Shown here piece by piece: positions 23,900 through 32,407 of a stretch of 64,000 nucleotides of DNA. This DNA is from Gelidibacter sp039916245 (GTDB taxonomy: Bacteria; Bacteroidota; Bacteroidia; Flavobacteriales; Flavobacteriaceae). The translations under genes and the position numbers were made by a program. The stretch spans positions 27,992 through 91,991 of the forward strand of contig NZ_JBDSLS010000108.1 of the NCBI RefSeq assembly GCF_039916245.1, read 5' to 3'. Each line of letters starts with the position of its first letter. The stretch's first letter is position 1. Below the pieces are notes generated by a model, which was given only the letters and a program-made list of their open reading frames with translations, had not been told where the DNA came from and did no database searches.

Positions 23900-26350
23900 A
23901 TGAAAGAATCTAATTTTTTAAGTCTTGACAGTTTGTCATTTCAAGAGTTTGATGAAAACTCGGAGTTAATTCCATTGATGACACCCGAAGATGAAGAGCA
24001 AATAAATAACGAAGAATTACCAGCAACCTTACCTATTTTACCATTGCGAAATACGGTATTATTTCCAGGGGTTGTCATTCCAATCACTGCCGGAAGAGAT
24101 AAATCCATTAAGTTGATTAATGAAGCCAATAAGGGCAGCAAAGTCATTGGCGTTGTTTCTCAAAAAGATGGCAGTATCGAAGATCCTGAAGGTAAAGATA
24201 TTTACACAACGGGTACAGTGGCCAGAATACTTCGTGTCCTTAAAATGCCTGATGGCAATACGACCATTATCATTCAAGGGAAAAAACGATTTGAAATTGA
24301 TCAGGTCATCACAGAGGAACCTTATATTACAGCAACCGTTAAAGATGTTGAAGAGGCGAAACCTGCTGAAGACAATGAAGAGTTTTCAGCGATTATTGAA
24401 TCTATAAAAGATTTGGCGCTACAAATTATCAAGGAAAGTCCAAACATTCCATCAGAGGCGAGTTTTGCAATCAAAAATATTGAGAGCAATTCCTTTTTAG
24501 TGAACTTTGTATCGTCAAACATGAACCTTTCTGTTGATGAAAAGCAAAAGTTATTAGAAATCAGCAACTTGAAGGAGCGCGCATTGGCGACCTTAAAGTT
24601 TATGAACGTCGAATTCCAAAAATTAGCTCTTAAAAACGATATCCAGTCTAAGGTTCAGAGTGATATGAACCAGCAGCAGCGCGAATATTTCTTGCATCAA
24701 CAAATGAAAACCATTCAAGAAGAATTGGGTGGCGTATCTTACGATGAAGAGATTGATGAAATGAAAGCGCTTTCAAAAACCAAGAAATGGGATGACAAAG
24801 TTGATTCACATTTTCAAAAGGAATTGATGAAATTGCAACGGATGAATCCGCAAGTTGCCGAATATTCTATTCAAAGGAATTATCTTGATTTGTTTTTGGA
24901 ATTGCCATGGAATAAATTCAGCAAGGATAAATTCGATTTAAAAAGAGCACAACGCATCTTAGATCGTGACCATTATGGGTTGGATGATGTAAAGAAAAGA
25001 ATCATCGAATATCTTGCCGTATTGAAATTGCGCAACGATATGAAATCGCCGATCCTTTGTTTATACGGACCTCCGGGAGTAGGGAAGACGTCTTTAGGAA
25101 AATCGATCGCAGAGGCTTTAGGTCGAGAATACATAAGAATGTCCTTAGGTGGTTTGCGTGACGAAGCAGAAATCCGCGGACACAGAAAAACTTATATTGG
25201 AGCCATGCCAGGACGTATCCTGCAAAGTTTGAAAAAAGCTGGCACTTCGAATCCTGTGTTTGTATTGGATGAGATTGATAAATTATCCAACAGTAATCAA
25301 GGTGATCCATCTTCTGCGATGTTGGAAGTATTGGATCCTGAGCAAAATTCAGATTTTCACGATAACTTTTTGGAGATGGGCTATGACCTTTCCAAAGTCA
25401 TGTTTATTGCAACGGCAAATAGTTTGAGCAACATTCAGCCAGCTTTATTGGATCGTATGGAAATCATTGATGTGACAGGGTATACCATTGAAGAAAAGGT
25501 AGAAATTGCCAAACGTCATTTATTGCCAAAACAATTGAAGGAGCATGGTTTAACCGAAGGGGACTTGAAAATAGCCAAACCACAATTGGAGAAAATTGTG
25601 GAAGGGTATACCAGAGAATCTGGCGTGAGAGGACTTGAAAAGCAATTGGCTAAAATGGTGCGCTATGCGGCCAAAAACATTGCCATGGATGAAGTCTACG
25701 ATAAAAAGGTATCTAATGAAGTTATTATTGAAGTATTGGGTTCTCCACGAATGGAGCGCGACAAATACGAAAATAACAATGTGGCGGGTGTAGTGACAGG
25801 GTTGGCCTGGACACGAGTAGGCGGCGATATTCTATTTATTGAATCCATTCTGTCCAAAGGAAAAGGAACCTTGACCATAACAGGCAATTTAGGAACGGTT
25901 ATGAAAGAATCGGCCACCATTGCCATGGAATTCATCAAATCCAATGCTGCCGAATATGGGATCGACCCCGAAGTTTTCGAGAAATACAATGTACACATTC
26001 ACGTGCCAGAAGGTGCAACTCCAAAAGATGGGCCAAGCGCTGGTGTCACGATGTTGACCTCATTGGTATCCTTGTTTACACAACGTAAAGTGAAAAATAG
26101 TTTAGCCATGACAGGCGAAATTACGTTACGTGGTAAAGTATTGCCAGTTGGTGGTATTAAGGAGAAAATATTGGCAGCCAAACGTGCCCGCATCACAGAA
26201 ATCTTACTTTCTGAAGATAATAGACGTGACATTGAGGAAATCAAACCTGAGTATTTGAAAGGGTTAAAATTCCATTATGTAACAGATATGAGTGATGTTA
26301 TTAAAGAAGCACTTTTGGACGAAAAAGTCAAGAACGCTAAAACCTTATAA
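23900..26350 (+). CDS. lon: ATP-dependent protease La (Lon)
   Basis: Lon unfolds and degrades damaged or regulatory proteins in the cytoplasm. The 816-residue protein has the LAN domain (LPATLPILPLRNTVLFPGVV), a coiled coil, the AAA module with Walker A GPPGVGKTS (near residue 388) and Walker B VFVLDEIDKL, and the protease domain with catalytic Ser in PKDGPSAGVTM (near 712) and Lys in GGIKEKILAAKRA (near 755). The length is typical. It is transcribed away from the sigma operon and followed by a terminator; porQ and cmk follow as commonly seen in Flavobacteriaceae. Confidence 0.97.
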   Translation: MKESNFLSLDSLSFQEFDENSELIPLMTPEDEEQINNEELPATLPILPLRNTVLFPGVVIPITAGRDKSIKLINEANKGSKVIGVVSQKDGSIEDPEGKDIYTTGTVARILRVLKMPDGNTTIIIQGKKRFEIDQVITEEPYITATVKDVEEAKPAEDNEEFSAIIESIKDLALQIIKESPNIPSEASFAIKNIESNSFLVNFVSSNMNLSVDEKQKLLEISNLKERALATLKFMNVEFQKLALKNDIQSKVQSDMNQQQREYFLHQQMKTIQEELGGVSYDEEIDEMKALSKTKKWDDKVDSHFQKELMKLQRMNPQVAEYSIQRNYLDLFLELPWNKFSKDKFDLKRAQRILDRDHYGLDDVKKRIIEYLAVLKLRNDMKSPILCLYGPPGVGKTSLGKSIAEALGREYIRMSLGGLRDEAEIRGHRKTYIGAMPGRILQSLKKAGTSNPVFVLDEIDKLSNSNQGDPSSAMLEVLDPEQNSDFHDNFLEMGYDLSKVMFIATANSLSNIQPALLDRMEIIDVTGYTIEEKVEIAKRHLLPKQLKEHGLTEGDLKIAKPQLEKIVEGYTRESGVRGLEKQLAKMVRYAAKNIAMDEVYDKKVSNEVIIEVLGSPRMERDKYENNNVAGVVTGLAWTRVGGDILFIESILSKGKGTLTITGNLGTVMKESATIAMEFIKSNAAEYGIDPEVFEKYNVHIHVPEGATPKDGPSAGVTMLTSLVSLFTQRKVKNSLAMTGEITLRGKVLPVGGIKEKILAAKRARITEILLSEDNRRDIEEIKPEYLKGLKFHYVTDMSDVIKEALLDEKVKNAKTL

Positions 26351-26354
26351 ACGC

Positions 26355-26381
26355 AACGGCAACAATTTGTTGCCGTTTTTG
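26355..26381 (+). terminator. Intrinsic terminator after lon
   Basis: AACGGCAACA-attt-TGTTGCCGTTTTTG, starting 5 bases past the stop codon. Confidence 0.85.
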
Positions 26382-26430
26382 TTTGATTTAAAAATAAAGC
26401 AAACATATCAGCGTTTCAAGTAAGAAATAT

Positions 26431-26438
26431 TACTTTTG
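26431..26438 (+). promoter_or_regulatory. -7 promoter element directly before porQ
   Basis: TACTTTTG matches TAnnTTTG and ends only 7 bases before the ATG at 26446, so the transcript may be leaderless or nearly so. No proper -33 element was found. Confidence 0.5.
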
Positions 26439-26445
26439 TCATTCT

Positions 26446-27465
26446 ATGGCCAAGAGGATTACTGTTTTATTCTTTGTTTTTTCGAACATCTCAGTTTTCG
26501 CGCAACTTGGTGGCGAATCCACGTACCAGTTTTTAAACTTGGTATCTTCGCCACGTCAGGCTGCATTAGGAGGAAAAGTCATTACTAATCTCGATTATGA
26601 TGTGACCAGTGGCCTTTACAATCCAGCAACCATAAATCCTGAAATGGATAATCAATTGGCTTTAAACTACGCTAGTTATTTAGGCGGCATCTCTTATGGT
26701 ACGGGCGCTTACGCCTATACTTGGGATCGGCACGTGCAAACATTTCATATTGGTATGACCTATATTAATTACGGTAAATTTGATGGATATGATCAAAACG
26801 GTGTTTCCACCGGAACATTTACAGGTAATGAAGCGGCGTTGTCATTTGGATATGCATTGCGTATTCCGTATTCTGATTTTTATGTTGGTGTCAGCGGAAA
26901 ATTGATAACCTCAAAATTGGAGCAATACAATTCCATTGGCGGTGCGATTGATGCTGGAGTCATGTATATTAATGAAGATCTCGATTTTCATGCGGCCATA
27001 TCTGTTAGGAATTTTGGAACGCAGTTTACGACTTATGCGGATCTGCATGAGAAATTACCACTTGAAGTCAATTTAGGACTTTCTCAAACCTTGCAACATG
27101 TGCCATTAAGATGGCATCTTACGTTTGATAATTTACAACAATGGCCCATAGGCTTTTCTAATCCAGCCAGAGCAACCACAGATTTAGATGGTATCCAGAC
27201 CCAAGAAAAAGTGGGGTTTTTAAATGAAGTCATGCGTCATACGATTATTGGTGCAGAACTTTTTCCTGACCGAGGATTTAATCTGCGGTTGGGATATAAT
27301 TTTAGACGTTCAGAAGAGCTTCGCATTGTGGATCAACGCAACTTTTCAGGACTTTCCTTTGGAATTGGCATCAAACTCAATACAATGCGTTTCAGTTATA
27401 CACATGCGCGCTATACGAGTGCATCAAATACTAGTTTTTTTGGACTACAAATAGATTTACGATAA
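26446..27465 (+). CDS. porQ: Type IX secretion system protein PorQ
   Basis: PorQ is an outer-membrane protein of the type IX secretion attachment complex. The 339-residue protein has a signal peptide (ITVLFFVFSNISVFAQ), followed by the family start GGESTYQFLNLVSSPRQAALGG and beta-barrel strands with alternating pattern through to the C-terminus (NTSFFGLQIDLR). It lies between lon and cmk, the place it holds in many Flavobacteriaceae. It supports the type B sorting domain of the adhesin at 41.7-45.9 kb. A promoter box close to the ATG suggests transcription independent of lon. Confidence 0.9.
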   Translation: MAKRITVLFFVFSNISVFAQLGGESTYQFLNLVSSPRQAALGGKVITNLDYDVTSGLYNPATINPEMDNQLALNYASYLGGISYGTGAYAYTWDRHVQTFHIGMTYINYGKFDGYDQNGVSTGTFTGNEAALSFGYALRIPYSDFYVGVSGKLITSKLEQYNSIGGAIDAGVMYINEDLDFHAAISVRNFGTQFTTYADLHEKLPLEVNLGLSQTLQHVPLRWHLTFDNLQQWPIGFSNPARATTDLDGIQTQEKVGFLNEVMRHTIIGAELFPDRGFNLRLGYNFRRSEELRIVDQRNFSGLSFGIGIKLNTMRFSYTHARYTSASNTSFFGLQIDLR

Positions 27466-27493
27466 TTTAAATAGATTTCCGTTTCCACGGACA

Positions 27494-28189
27494 ATGAATA
27501 TGAAAAAGATTACGATTGCCATTGATGGCTTTTCATCCACAGGAAAAAGTACGGTCGCCAAACAATTGGCCAAAGCTTTAGGATATGTTTATGTGGATAC
27601 TGGTGCCATGTATAGGGCGGTGGCCTTGTATGCGATGCAAAACCAACTTATATCAAATGATCATTTTGATGTTGAAAAGTTAGTTTCAGTATTAAATAAG
27701 ATAAAAATCAGCTTCAAATATAATGACATCTTAGGTTTTGCAGAAGTATATCTGAATGGAAAAAACGTTGAAAAAGAGGTGCGAACTTTGGAAGTATCAC
27801 AAAGAGTCAGTCAGGTGGCTGAAATTTCTGCAGTACGAAAAATGTTAGTCCAGCAACAAAAGCAAATGGGGCAGGAGAAAGGTGTGGTTATGGATGGTCG
27901 TGATATCGGCACTGTAGTTTTTCCTGATGCAGAATTAAAGTTGTTTATGACCGCTTCCACAGAAACAAGAGCCGAAAGACGCTATAAAGAGCTGATTGAA
28001 AAAAATGAAAATGTGAGTTATGAAGATGTTTTGCATAATGTCGAATCCCGGGATTTGATTGACTCTACAAGAGAAGATTCTCCATTGGTGAAAGCTGACG
28101 ATGCTATTGAAATTGATAATTCTAACTTGTCTTTGGATGCGCAGTTTGAGAAACTATTGGTTTTGGCACAAAATAAGATAAGTGAATAA
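27494..28189 (+). CDS. cmk: (d)CMP kinase
   Basis: Cytidylate kinase phosphorylates CMP and dCMP with ATP. The 231-residue protein begins KKITIAIDGFSSTGKSTVAKQLA (P-loop GFSSTGKST) and contains VYVDTGAMYRAVAL, VVMDGRDIGTVVFPDAELKLFMTAS and RAERRYKEL, all hallmarks of the family. The second Met (27500) is an equally good start. It follows porQ by 28 bases and is probably co-transcribed with it. Confidence 0.94.
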   Translation: MNMKKITIAIDGFSSTGKSTVAKQLAKALGYVYVDTGAMYRAVALYAMQNQLISNDHFDVEKLVSVLNKIKISFKYNDILGFAEVYLNGKNVEKEVRTLEVSQRVSQVAEISAVRKMLVQQQKQMGQEKGVVMDGRDIGTVVFPDAELKLFMTASTETRAERRYKELIEKNENVSYEDVLHNVESRDLIDSTREDSPLVKADDAIEIDNSNLSLDAQFEKLLVLAQNKISE

Positions 28190-28497
28190 TAAGTTGGATT
28201 GGATTTCTCTCGCAGAGGCGCTAAGACGCAAGAGTGTTTGTCGTGAAAAGGTTTTTTTGGGTAGTTGTGATGCGTTAATTTGAAGCTTAGTCAGTTTTTT
28301 TTCTCTCTGAATCTCTGTGGTATCTTCACGTATCTCTGTGTAACATCACATAGTAATTCGTGTAAATCCGTGAAATCTGTGTCAAAAAACTTGTATTATC
28401 AATGTTCCATAGTGTTTTTGTAATTTCATCTATTGAAAAGCTATAACTCAAAGTTCCACAATGAAGTCACAAAGGTTCACAATGGAATTTTTAGAGA

Positions 28498-28539
28498 ATC
28501 AGTGAATTTCACCCAAAATCAGTGTCATCAGCGTTCTAT
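28498..28539. repeat. 42-bp direct repeat, copy 1
   Basis: Begins ATCAGTGAATTTCACCCA and ends CATCAGCGTTCTAT. It matches copy 2 at 40 of 42 positions. Confidence 0.9.
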
Positions 28540-28608
28540 CTAAAAATATCAAATAATCAAAATCCAAATTCCAATAGGATTGTTCGAATTAATTCATGCA
28601 ATAATGAG

Positions 28609-28650
28609 ATCAGTGAATTTCACCCAAAATCAGCGTCATCAGCGTTCCAT
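28609..28650. repeat. 42-bp direct repeat, copy 2
   Basis: Begins ATCAGTGAATTTCACCCA and ends CATCAGCGTTCCAT. It is 69 bases after copy 1 and differs only at two C/T positions. Confidence 0.9.
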
Positions 28651-28690
28651 TCATTATGATTAGGTGTGCAAACCAAACCATTACATATAG

Positions 28691-28717
28691 AAAAACGACC
28701 CAGAAGGTCGTTTTTTC
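28691..28717. terminator. Bidirectional terminator before the LysM gene end
   Basis: AAAAACGACC-cagaa-GGTCGTTTTTT with A-run and T-run on either side. It can serve the minus-strand LysM gene, whose stop is 23 bases away. Confidence 0.8.
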
Positions 28718-28739
28718 AATTAATAAATATACTGTGATT

Positions 28740-29117
28740 CTATAAATTCGGAATAATAAGTTCTTGATCAGGATGAATTAAATCCGGATTTTTCAAAATA
28801 TCTGAATTCGCAGCAAAAATCTTTTGATATTTAGTAGGATCGCCATAATATTGTTTGGCTATTTTACTAAGAGTTTCACCTGATTTTACGGTATGTCTCG
28901 CAAAAACGGAAGTGTCTGCCACTTTTATATCTGCTTGAATGTCCGATGGATTCTCACCGCCAACAGCTTTGATTTTATCCCACAAAAGATTCTTTTCATA
29001 TTGATTCTTTGCAGTTCCCTTTATTTTTAAGACTCCATTCTCTTCTGAGACATCCCCATTTTCAATGTTTAGTTGTTGTCCTAGGTCTAAAACACTTTGA
29101 TACTTAGATTTTACCAT
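28740..29117 (-). CDS. BON- and LysM-domain protein (Kbp/YgaU-like)
   Basis: A 125-residue protein with no signal peptide. The N-terminal half (VLDLGQQLNIENGDVSEENGVLKIKGTAKNQYEKNLLWDKIKAV) resembles a BON domain and the C-terminal half is a LysM domain (RHTVKSGETLSKIAKQYYGDPTKYQKIFAANSDILKNPDLIHPDQELIIPNL). This order and length match the E. coli potassium-binding protein Kbp (YgaU). The role here may be binding of potassium or of peptidoglycan. It is a single gene with a shared terminator and is divergent from rpsA. Confidence 0.85.
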   Translation of the reverse strand: MVKSKYQSVLDLGQQLNIENGDVSEENGVLKIKGTAKNQYEKNLLWDKIKAVGGENPSDIQADIKVADTSVFARHTVKSGETLSKIAKQYYGDPTKYQKIFAANSDILKNPDLIHPDQELIIPNL

Positions 29118-29251
29118 GATATTGAGTTTTTAAGATTAATTATGTGTCTTGTAAATATAATATATTCGCAATCAAAACGATAACACTATCAATTCAAATT
29201 TTAACCAATATAAAAAAAACCTAATCCTCATGAATTTAGAGGTTTATATTT

Positions 29252-29283
29252 TTTGTAAATAAGAAAATTATATTGTATTTTTG
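29252..29283 (+). promoter_or_regulatory. Strong Bacteroidota promoter of rpsA
   Basis: TTTG (29252-29255), 20 bases, then TATTTTTG (29276-29283): both consensus elements at proper spacing. It predicts a start near 29290 and a leader of about 117 bases, in which GAATAC-aaatta-GTATTC (29383-29400) forms a hairpin just before the ATG. Confidence 0.8.
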
Positions 29284-29405
29284 CACTCCTTTTAGCGATA
29301 CCTGTGGAAGATAAAAGGAATGAAACATAAAATTATATAACACTTCTGTGTGTTAGTCGCATAAAACTTCCTAAAACACCCAGAATACAAATTAGTATTC
29401 AGCAA

Positions 29406-31256
29406 ATGTCTGAAAAAGAAACAAACCCAGAAGTAGTATCTACAGAAAACACAGTAGAAACTCAAACTACTGAAAAAGCAGCTCCTAAAGTATCAGAAGC
29501 GCAAGCAAACCCTGAAAAATTCCTAGCAGAATTCAACTGGCACAATTACGAAGAAGGAATTGAGCAAGTAGATGACAAAAAACTACAGGAATTTGAAAAG
29601 TTAGTATCAGAAAATTTCGTGGATACCCTTGATGATGAAGTTGTTGAAGGTGTAGTGATCCATATTACTGATCGTGATGCTATTATTGACATCAACGCAA
29701 AATCGGAAGGTGTAATTTCTCTTAACGAGTTCCGTTACAACCCGAATTTAAAAGTTGGCGACAAAGTAGAAGTATTAATTGATGTACGTGAAGATGCTAA
29801 CGGACAGTTGGTGTTATCTCATCGTAAAGCTAGAGTAATCAAAGCTTGGGATCGTGTAAACAATGCGCATGACACTGGCGAAATCGTAAACGGTTTTGTT
29901 AAATGTCGTACAAAAGGTGGTATGATCGTTGACGTTTTTGGTATCGAAGCGTTCTTACCAGGATCACAAATTGATGTGAAACCTATTAGAGATTACGATC
30001 AGTACGTTAATAAAACAATGGAATTTAAAGTTGTGAAAATCAACCACGAATTCAAAAACATTGTGGTTTCTCATAAAGCGCTTATTGAAGCGGATATTGA
30101 AGAGCAGAAAAAAGAAATCATCAGCCAGTTAGAAAAAGGACAAGTATTAGAAGGTGTTGTTAAAAACATTACTTCTTACGGTGTCTTTATCGATCTTGGT
30201 GGTGTAGATGGATTGGTTCACATTACTGACCTTTCTTGGTCACGTATCAACCATCCAAACGAAATTGTTGAATTGGATCAAAAACTTAACGTTGTTATCC
30301 TTGATTTTGATGAAGATAAATCAAGAATCCAATTAGGTTTAAAACAATTGAGCAAACATCCTTGGGAAGCTTTAGGCGAAAACGTAAAAGTTGGAGACAA
30401 AGTAAAAGGAAAAGTTGTTGTTATTGCTGATTACGGTGCATTTATTGAAGTAGAAGAAGGTGTCGAAGGCTTAGTTCACGTAAGTGAAATGTCTTGGTCA
30501 ACCCATTTACGTTCTGCTCAAGATTTCGTAAAAGTAGGTGATGAAATTGAAGCGGTTATTTTAACTCTTGATAGAGAAGACCGTAAAATGTCATTAGGTA
30601 TCAAACAATTGACGCCAGATCCATGGACTGATATTACCAACAAATACCCAGTAGGTTCACGCCATACAGGTATTGTACGTAACTTCACTAACTTTGGTGT
30701 GTTTGTAGAATTGGAGGAAGGTATTGACGGATTGATTTATATCTCTGATCTATCTTGGACTAAGAAAATCAAGCATCCAAGTGAGTTCTGTAATGTAGGT
30801 GATACATTAGATGTTGTGGTATTGGAATTAGATGTTGACGGACGTAAATTAAGTTTAGGTCATAAACAAACTACTGACAATCCTTGGGACAAATACGAAA
30901 CTGAATTTGCTCTAGGTACTACGCATACAGCAGAAATTTCTGAAATGGTAGATAAAGGTGCAACTGTTGAGTTTAACGAGGATATCGTTGCTTTCGTACC
31001 GGCACGTCATTTAGAAATGGAAGATGGTAAAAAATTGAAAAAAGGTGACACTGCTGAATTCAAAATTATTGAGTTCAATAAAGAATTCAAACGTGTTGTT
31101 GCTTCTCATACTGCTATCTTTAAAGAAGAAGAGATTGCTAACGTAAAAGCTGCTGTTGCAAAACAAGAAGCTACTCAAGCAGAAGCAAAACCAACACTTG
31201 GTGATGCTAATGATACTTTACAAGCTCTTAAAGACAGAATGGAAGGGAAAATATAA
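29406..31256 (+). CDS. rpsA: 30S ribosomal protein S1
   Basis: S1 brings mRNA to the 30S subunit. The 616-residue protein has an acidic, low-complexity start (KETNPEVVSTENTVETQTTEK) and six S1 repeats: two diverged ones (VVEGVVIHITDRDAIIDIN, GEIVNGFVKCRTKGGMIVDV), three classical ones (VLEGVVKNITSYGVFIDLG, VKGKVVVIADYGAFIEVEE, HTGIVRNFTNFGVFVELEE) and a last diverged one (HTAEISEMVDKGATVEF). It is monocistronic with its own strong promoter, a long leader, and a terminator 50 bases after the stop. The leader could bind S1 itself for feedback control, which is known in other bacteria but is only inference here. Confidence 0.97.
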   Translation: MSEKETNPEVVSTENTVETQTTEKAAPKVSEAQANPEKFLAEFNWHNYEEGIEQVDDKKLQEFEKLVSENFVDTLDDEVVEGVVIHITDRDAIIDINAKSEGVISLNEFRYNPNLKVGDKVEVLIDVREDANGQLVLSHRKARVIKAWDRVNNAHDTGEIVNGFVKCRTKGGMIVDVFGIEAFLPGSQIDVKPIRDYDQYVNKTMEFKVVKINHEFKNIVVSHKALIEADIEEQKKEIISQLEKGQVLEGVVKNITSYGVFIDLGGVDGLVHITDLSWSRINHPNEIVELDQKLNVVILDFDEDKSRIQLGLKQLSKHPWEALGENVKVGDKVKGKVVVIADYGAFIEVEEGVEGLVHVSEMSWSTHLRSAQDFVKVGDEIEAVILTLDREDRKMSLGIKQLTPDPWTDITNKYPVGSRHTGIVRNFTNFGVFVELEEGIDGLIYISDLSWTKKIKHPSEFCNVGDTLDVVVLELDVDGRKLSLGHKQTTDNPWDKYETEFALGTTHTAEISEMVDKGATVEFNEDIVAFVPARHLEMEDGKKLKKGDTAEFKIIEFNKEFKRVVASHTAIFKEEEIANVKAAVAKQEATQAEAKPTLGDANDTLQALKDRMEGKI

Positions 31257-31257
31257 T

Positions 31258-31285
31258 TGAATTCCTGCGCAGGCAGGAATCTATT
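31258..31285. repeat. Short palindromic repeat after rpsA
   Basis: ATTCCTGCGCAGGCAGGAAT (31261-31280), an imperfect palindrome of the same design as the two units at 21241-21300. It sits 5 bases after the rpsA stop codon. Confidence 0.7.
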
Positions 31286-31308
31286 ATAATTCTCAACATA
31301 ATAAAAGG

Positions 31309-31341
31309 AAAGCCTTCAACATCACGTTGAGGGCTTTTTTT
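31309..31341 (+). terminator. Intrinsic terminator of rpsA
   Basis: AAAGCCTTCAAC-atcac-GTTGAGGGCTTTTTTTA: a 12-bp stem with one G-U pair, followed by a T-run. Confidence 0.85.
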
Positions 31342-31460
31342 ATTTTAAAAGTCGGCATATCAATAATTTGGCTCAGTTCTGCCAATTCTGATAGAAGAAC
31401 AATGCAATTAAACTTCAATTTCACAACAAACATCTCCACAACTAAACAAGTGAAAAACCA

Positions 31461-31490
31461 TTGCACACTTGAATTTTTATCCTAAATTTG
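31461..31490 (+). promoter_or_regulatory. Consensus promoter of the pyr cluster
   Basis: TTG (31461-31463), 19 bases, then TAAATTTG (31483-31490). The predicted start near 31496 leaves a leader of under 20 bases before the pyrR ATG at 31515. Confidence 0.8.
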
Positions 31491-31514
31491 TAAACCAAAT
31501 CCGTTTGGAAAACT

Positions 31515-32054
31515 ATGAGCCAAAAAGTTCTACTTAACGCAAAAGAGGTAAACATCATTCTTCATCGATTGGCTTGTCAACTGATTGAAAAACACAACGA
31601 CTTTTCTAATACCGTTCTTATTGGGATTCAGCCCCGTGGCAAATATTTGGCCAACAGGTTAACCCAAATTTTAAAGGACGACTATAGCATTAAAAACATT
31701 CAATTAGGACTCTTGGACATCACTTTTTTTAGGGATGATTTCCGTCGTGGAGAAAAACCTTTGGAAGCCAATACCACTGAAATTAATTTTATTGTCGAGG
31801 ATAAAAACATTGTCTTTATTGATGATGTGCTTTATACAGGACGAAGTATTCGTGCGGCTTTAACAGCCATTCAATCTTTTGGAAGACCTAATGAAATTGA
31901 ATTATTGACCTTAATCGACCGACGATTTAGCCGACATTTACCAATTCAGCCCAATTACCGAGGACGCCAGGTAGATGCCATCAATGAAGAAAAAGTGAAA
32001 GTGAACTGGGTTGAAAATGGAGGAGAAGATGCTGTTTATTTAGTTAACAATTGA
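31515..32054 (+). CDS. pyrR: PyrR bifunctional regulator / uracil phosphoribosyltransferase
   Basis: The 179-residue protein has the type I phosphoribosyltransferase signature IVFIDDVLYTGRSIRAAL (PRPP loop, near residue 100), GIQPRGKYLANRL, DITFFRDDFRR and the ending LIDRRFSRHLPIQPNYRGRQVD, all typical of PyrR. PyrR makes UMP from uracil and PRPP and in Bacillus controls pyr mRNA attenuation. Here the leader before it is too short for an attenuator, so RNA control, if any, would have to act inside the cluster. It precedes a small acidic protein and pyrB. Confidence 0.93.
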   Translation: MSQKVLLNAKEVNIILHRLACQLIEKHNDFSNTVLIGIQPRGKYLANRLTQILKDDYSIKNIQLGLLDITFFRDDFRRGEKPLEANTTEINFIVEDKNIVFIDDVLYTGRSIRAALTAIQSFGRPNEIELLTLIDRRFSRHLPIQPNYRGRQVDAINEEKVKVNWVENGGEDAVYLVNN

Positions 32055-32056
32055 CC

Positions 32057-32407
32057 ATGACGAGTGAAGAATTATTTCAAATAGATAAGAAAATCTCCGA
32101 AAATGGCGATGAAGTGATCGTGTCTTTTGGAGCTTTTGATGGTTTGGATGAAATTCATCGCGTAGATGCCATGATGTTTGATAATATTTCTGAAGACGTT
32201 GGCCGATATGATGGCCATGAAGTAAATATGGAGGATACGGATGGACGTCTTTTTGCCTATGGCAGAAATGCCGAAGAACTATTTAAGTTGATGCAACCAA
32301 TTTTACTGCAATTTGACTTTTTACAAAAAGCGATGGTGTATTTGCGTTTCAATAATGAAGACGGTTCGCATAGTGAACTTGAGTTTAGATTAGAGGAAGT
32401 TGCGTAG
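32057..32407 (+). CDS. Small acidic protein in the pyr cluster, unknown function
   Basis: A 116-residue acidic protein (MTSEELFQIDKKISENGDEVIVSFGAFDGLDEIHRVDAMMFDN...) with no signal, cysteine cluster or recognised domain. Its ATG at 32057 lies 2 bases after the pyrR stop; an in-frame TTG at 32051 overlaps pyrR but the ATG is preferred. Tight linkage to pyrR argues for co-transcription. A role in pyrimidine metabolism or its control is possible but unproven. Confidence 0.75.
   Translation: MTSEELFQIDKKISENGDEVIVSFGAFDGLDEIHRVDAMMFDNISEDVGRYDGHEVNMEDTDGRLFAYGRNAEELFKLMQPILLQFDFLQKAMVYLRFNNEDGSHSELEFRLEEVA

Larger units (their letters stand above)
28190..28739. other. Repeat-rich spacer between cmk and the LysM gene
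   Basis: No gene is visible in 550 bases. The spacer contains a 26-base string built from GCAGAGGCGCTAAGACGC near 28211, phrases such as ATCTCTGTGTAACATCAC near 28332 and CGTGTAAATCCGTG near 28358, and a 42-base direct repeat in two copies. Similar phrases recur at 54.3 kb. These look like dispersed intergenic repeats. Confidence 0.65.

Noticed and set aside
28498..28650. att sites of an integrated element
   Set aside because: The 42-bp copies enclose only 69 bases, with no integrase or tRNA gene near.
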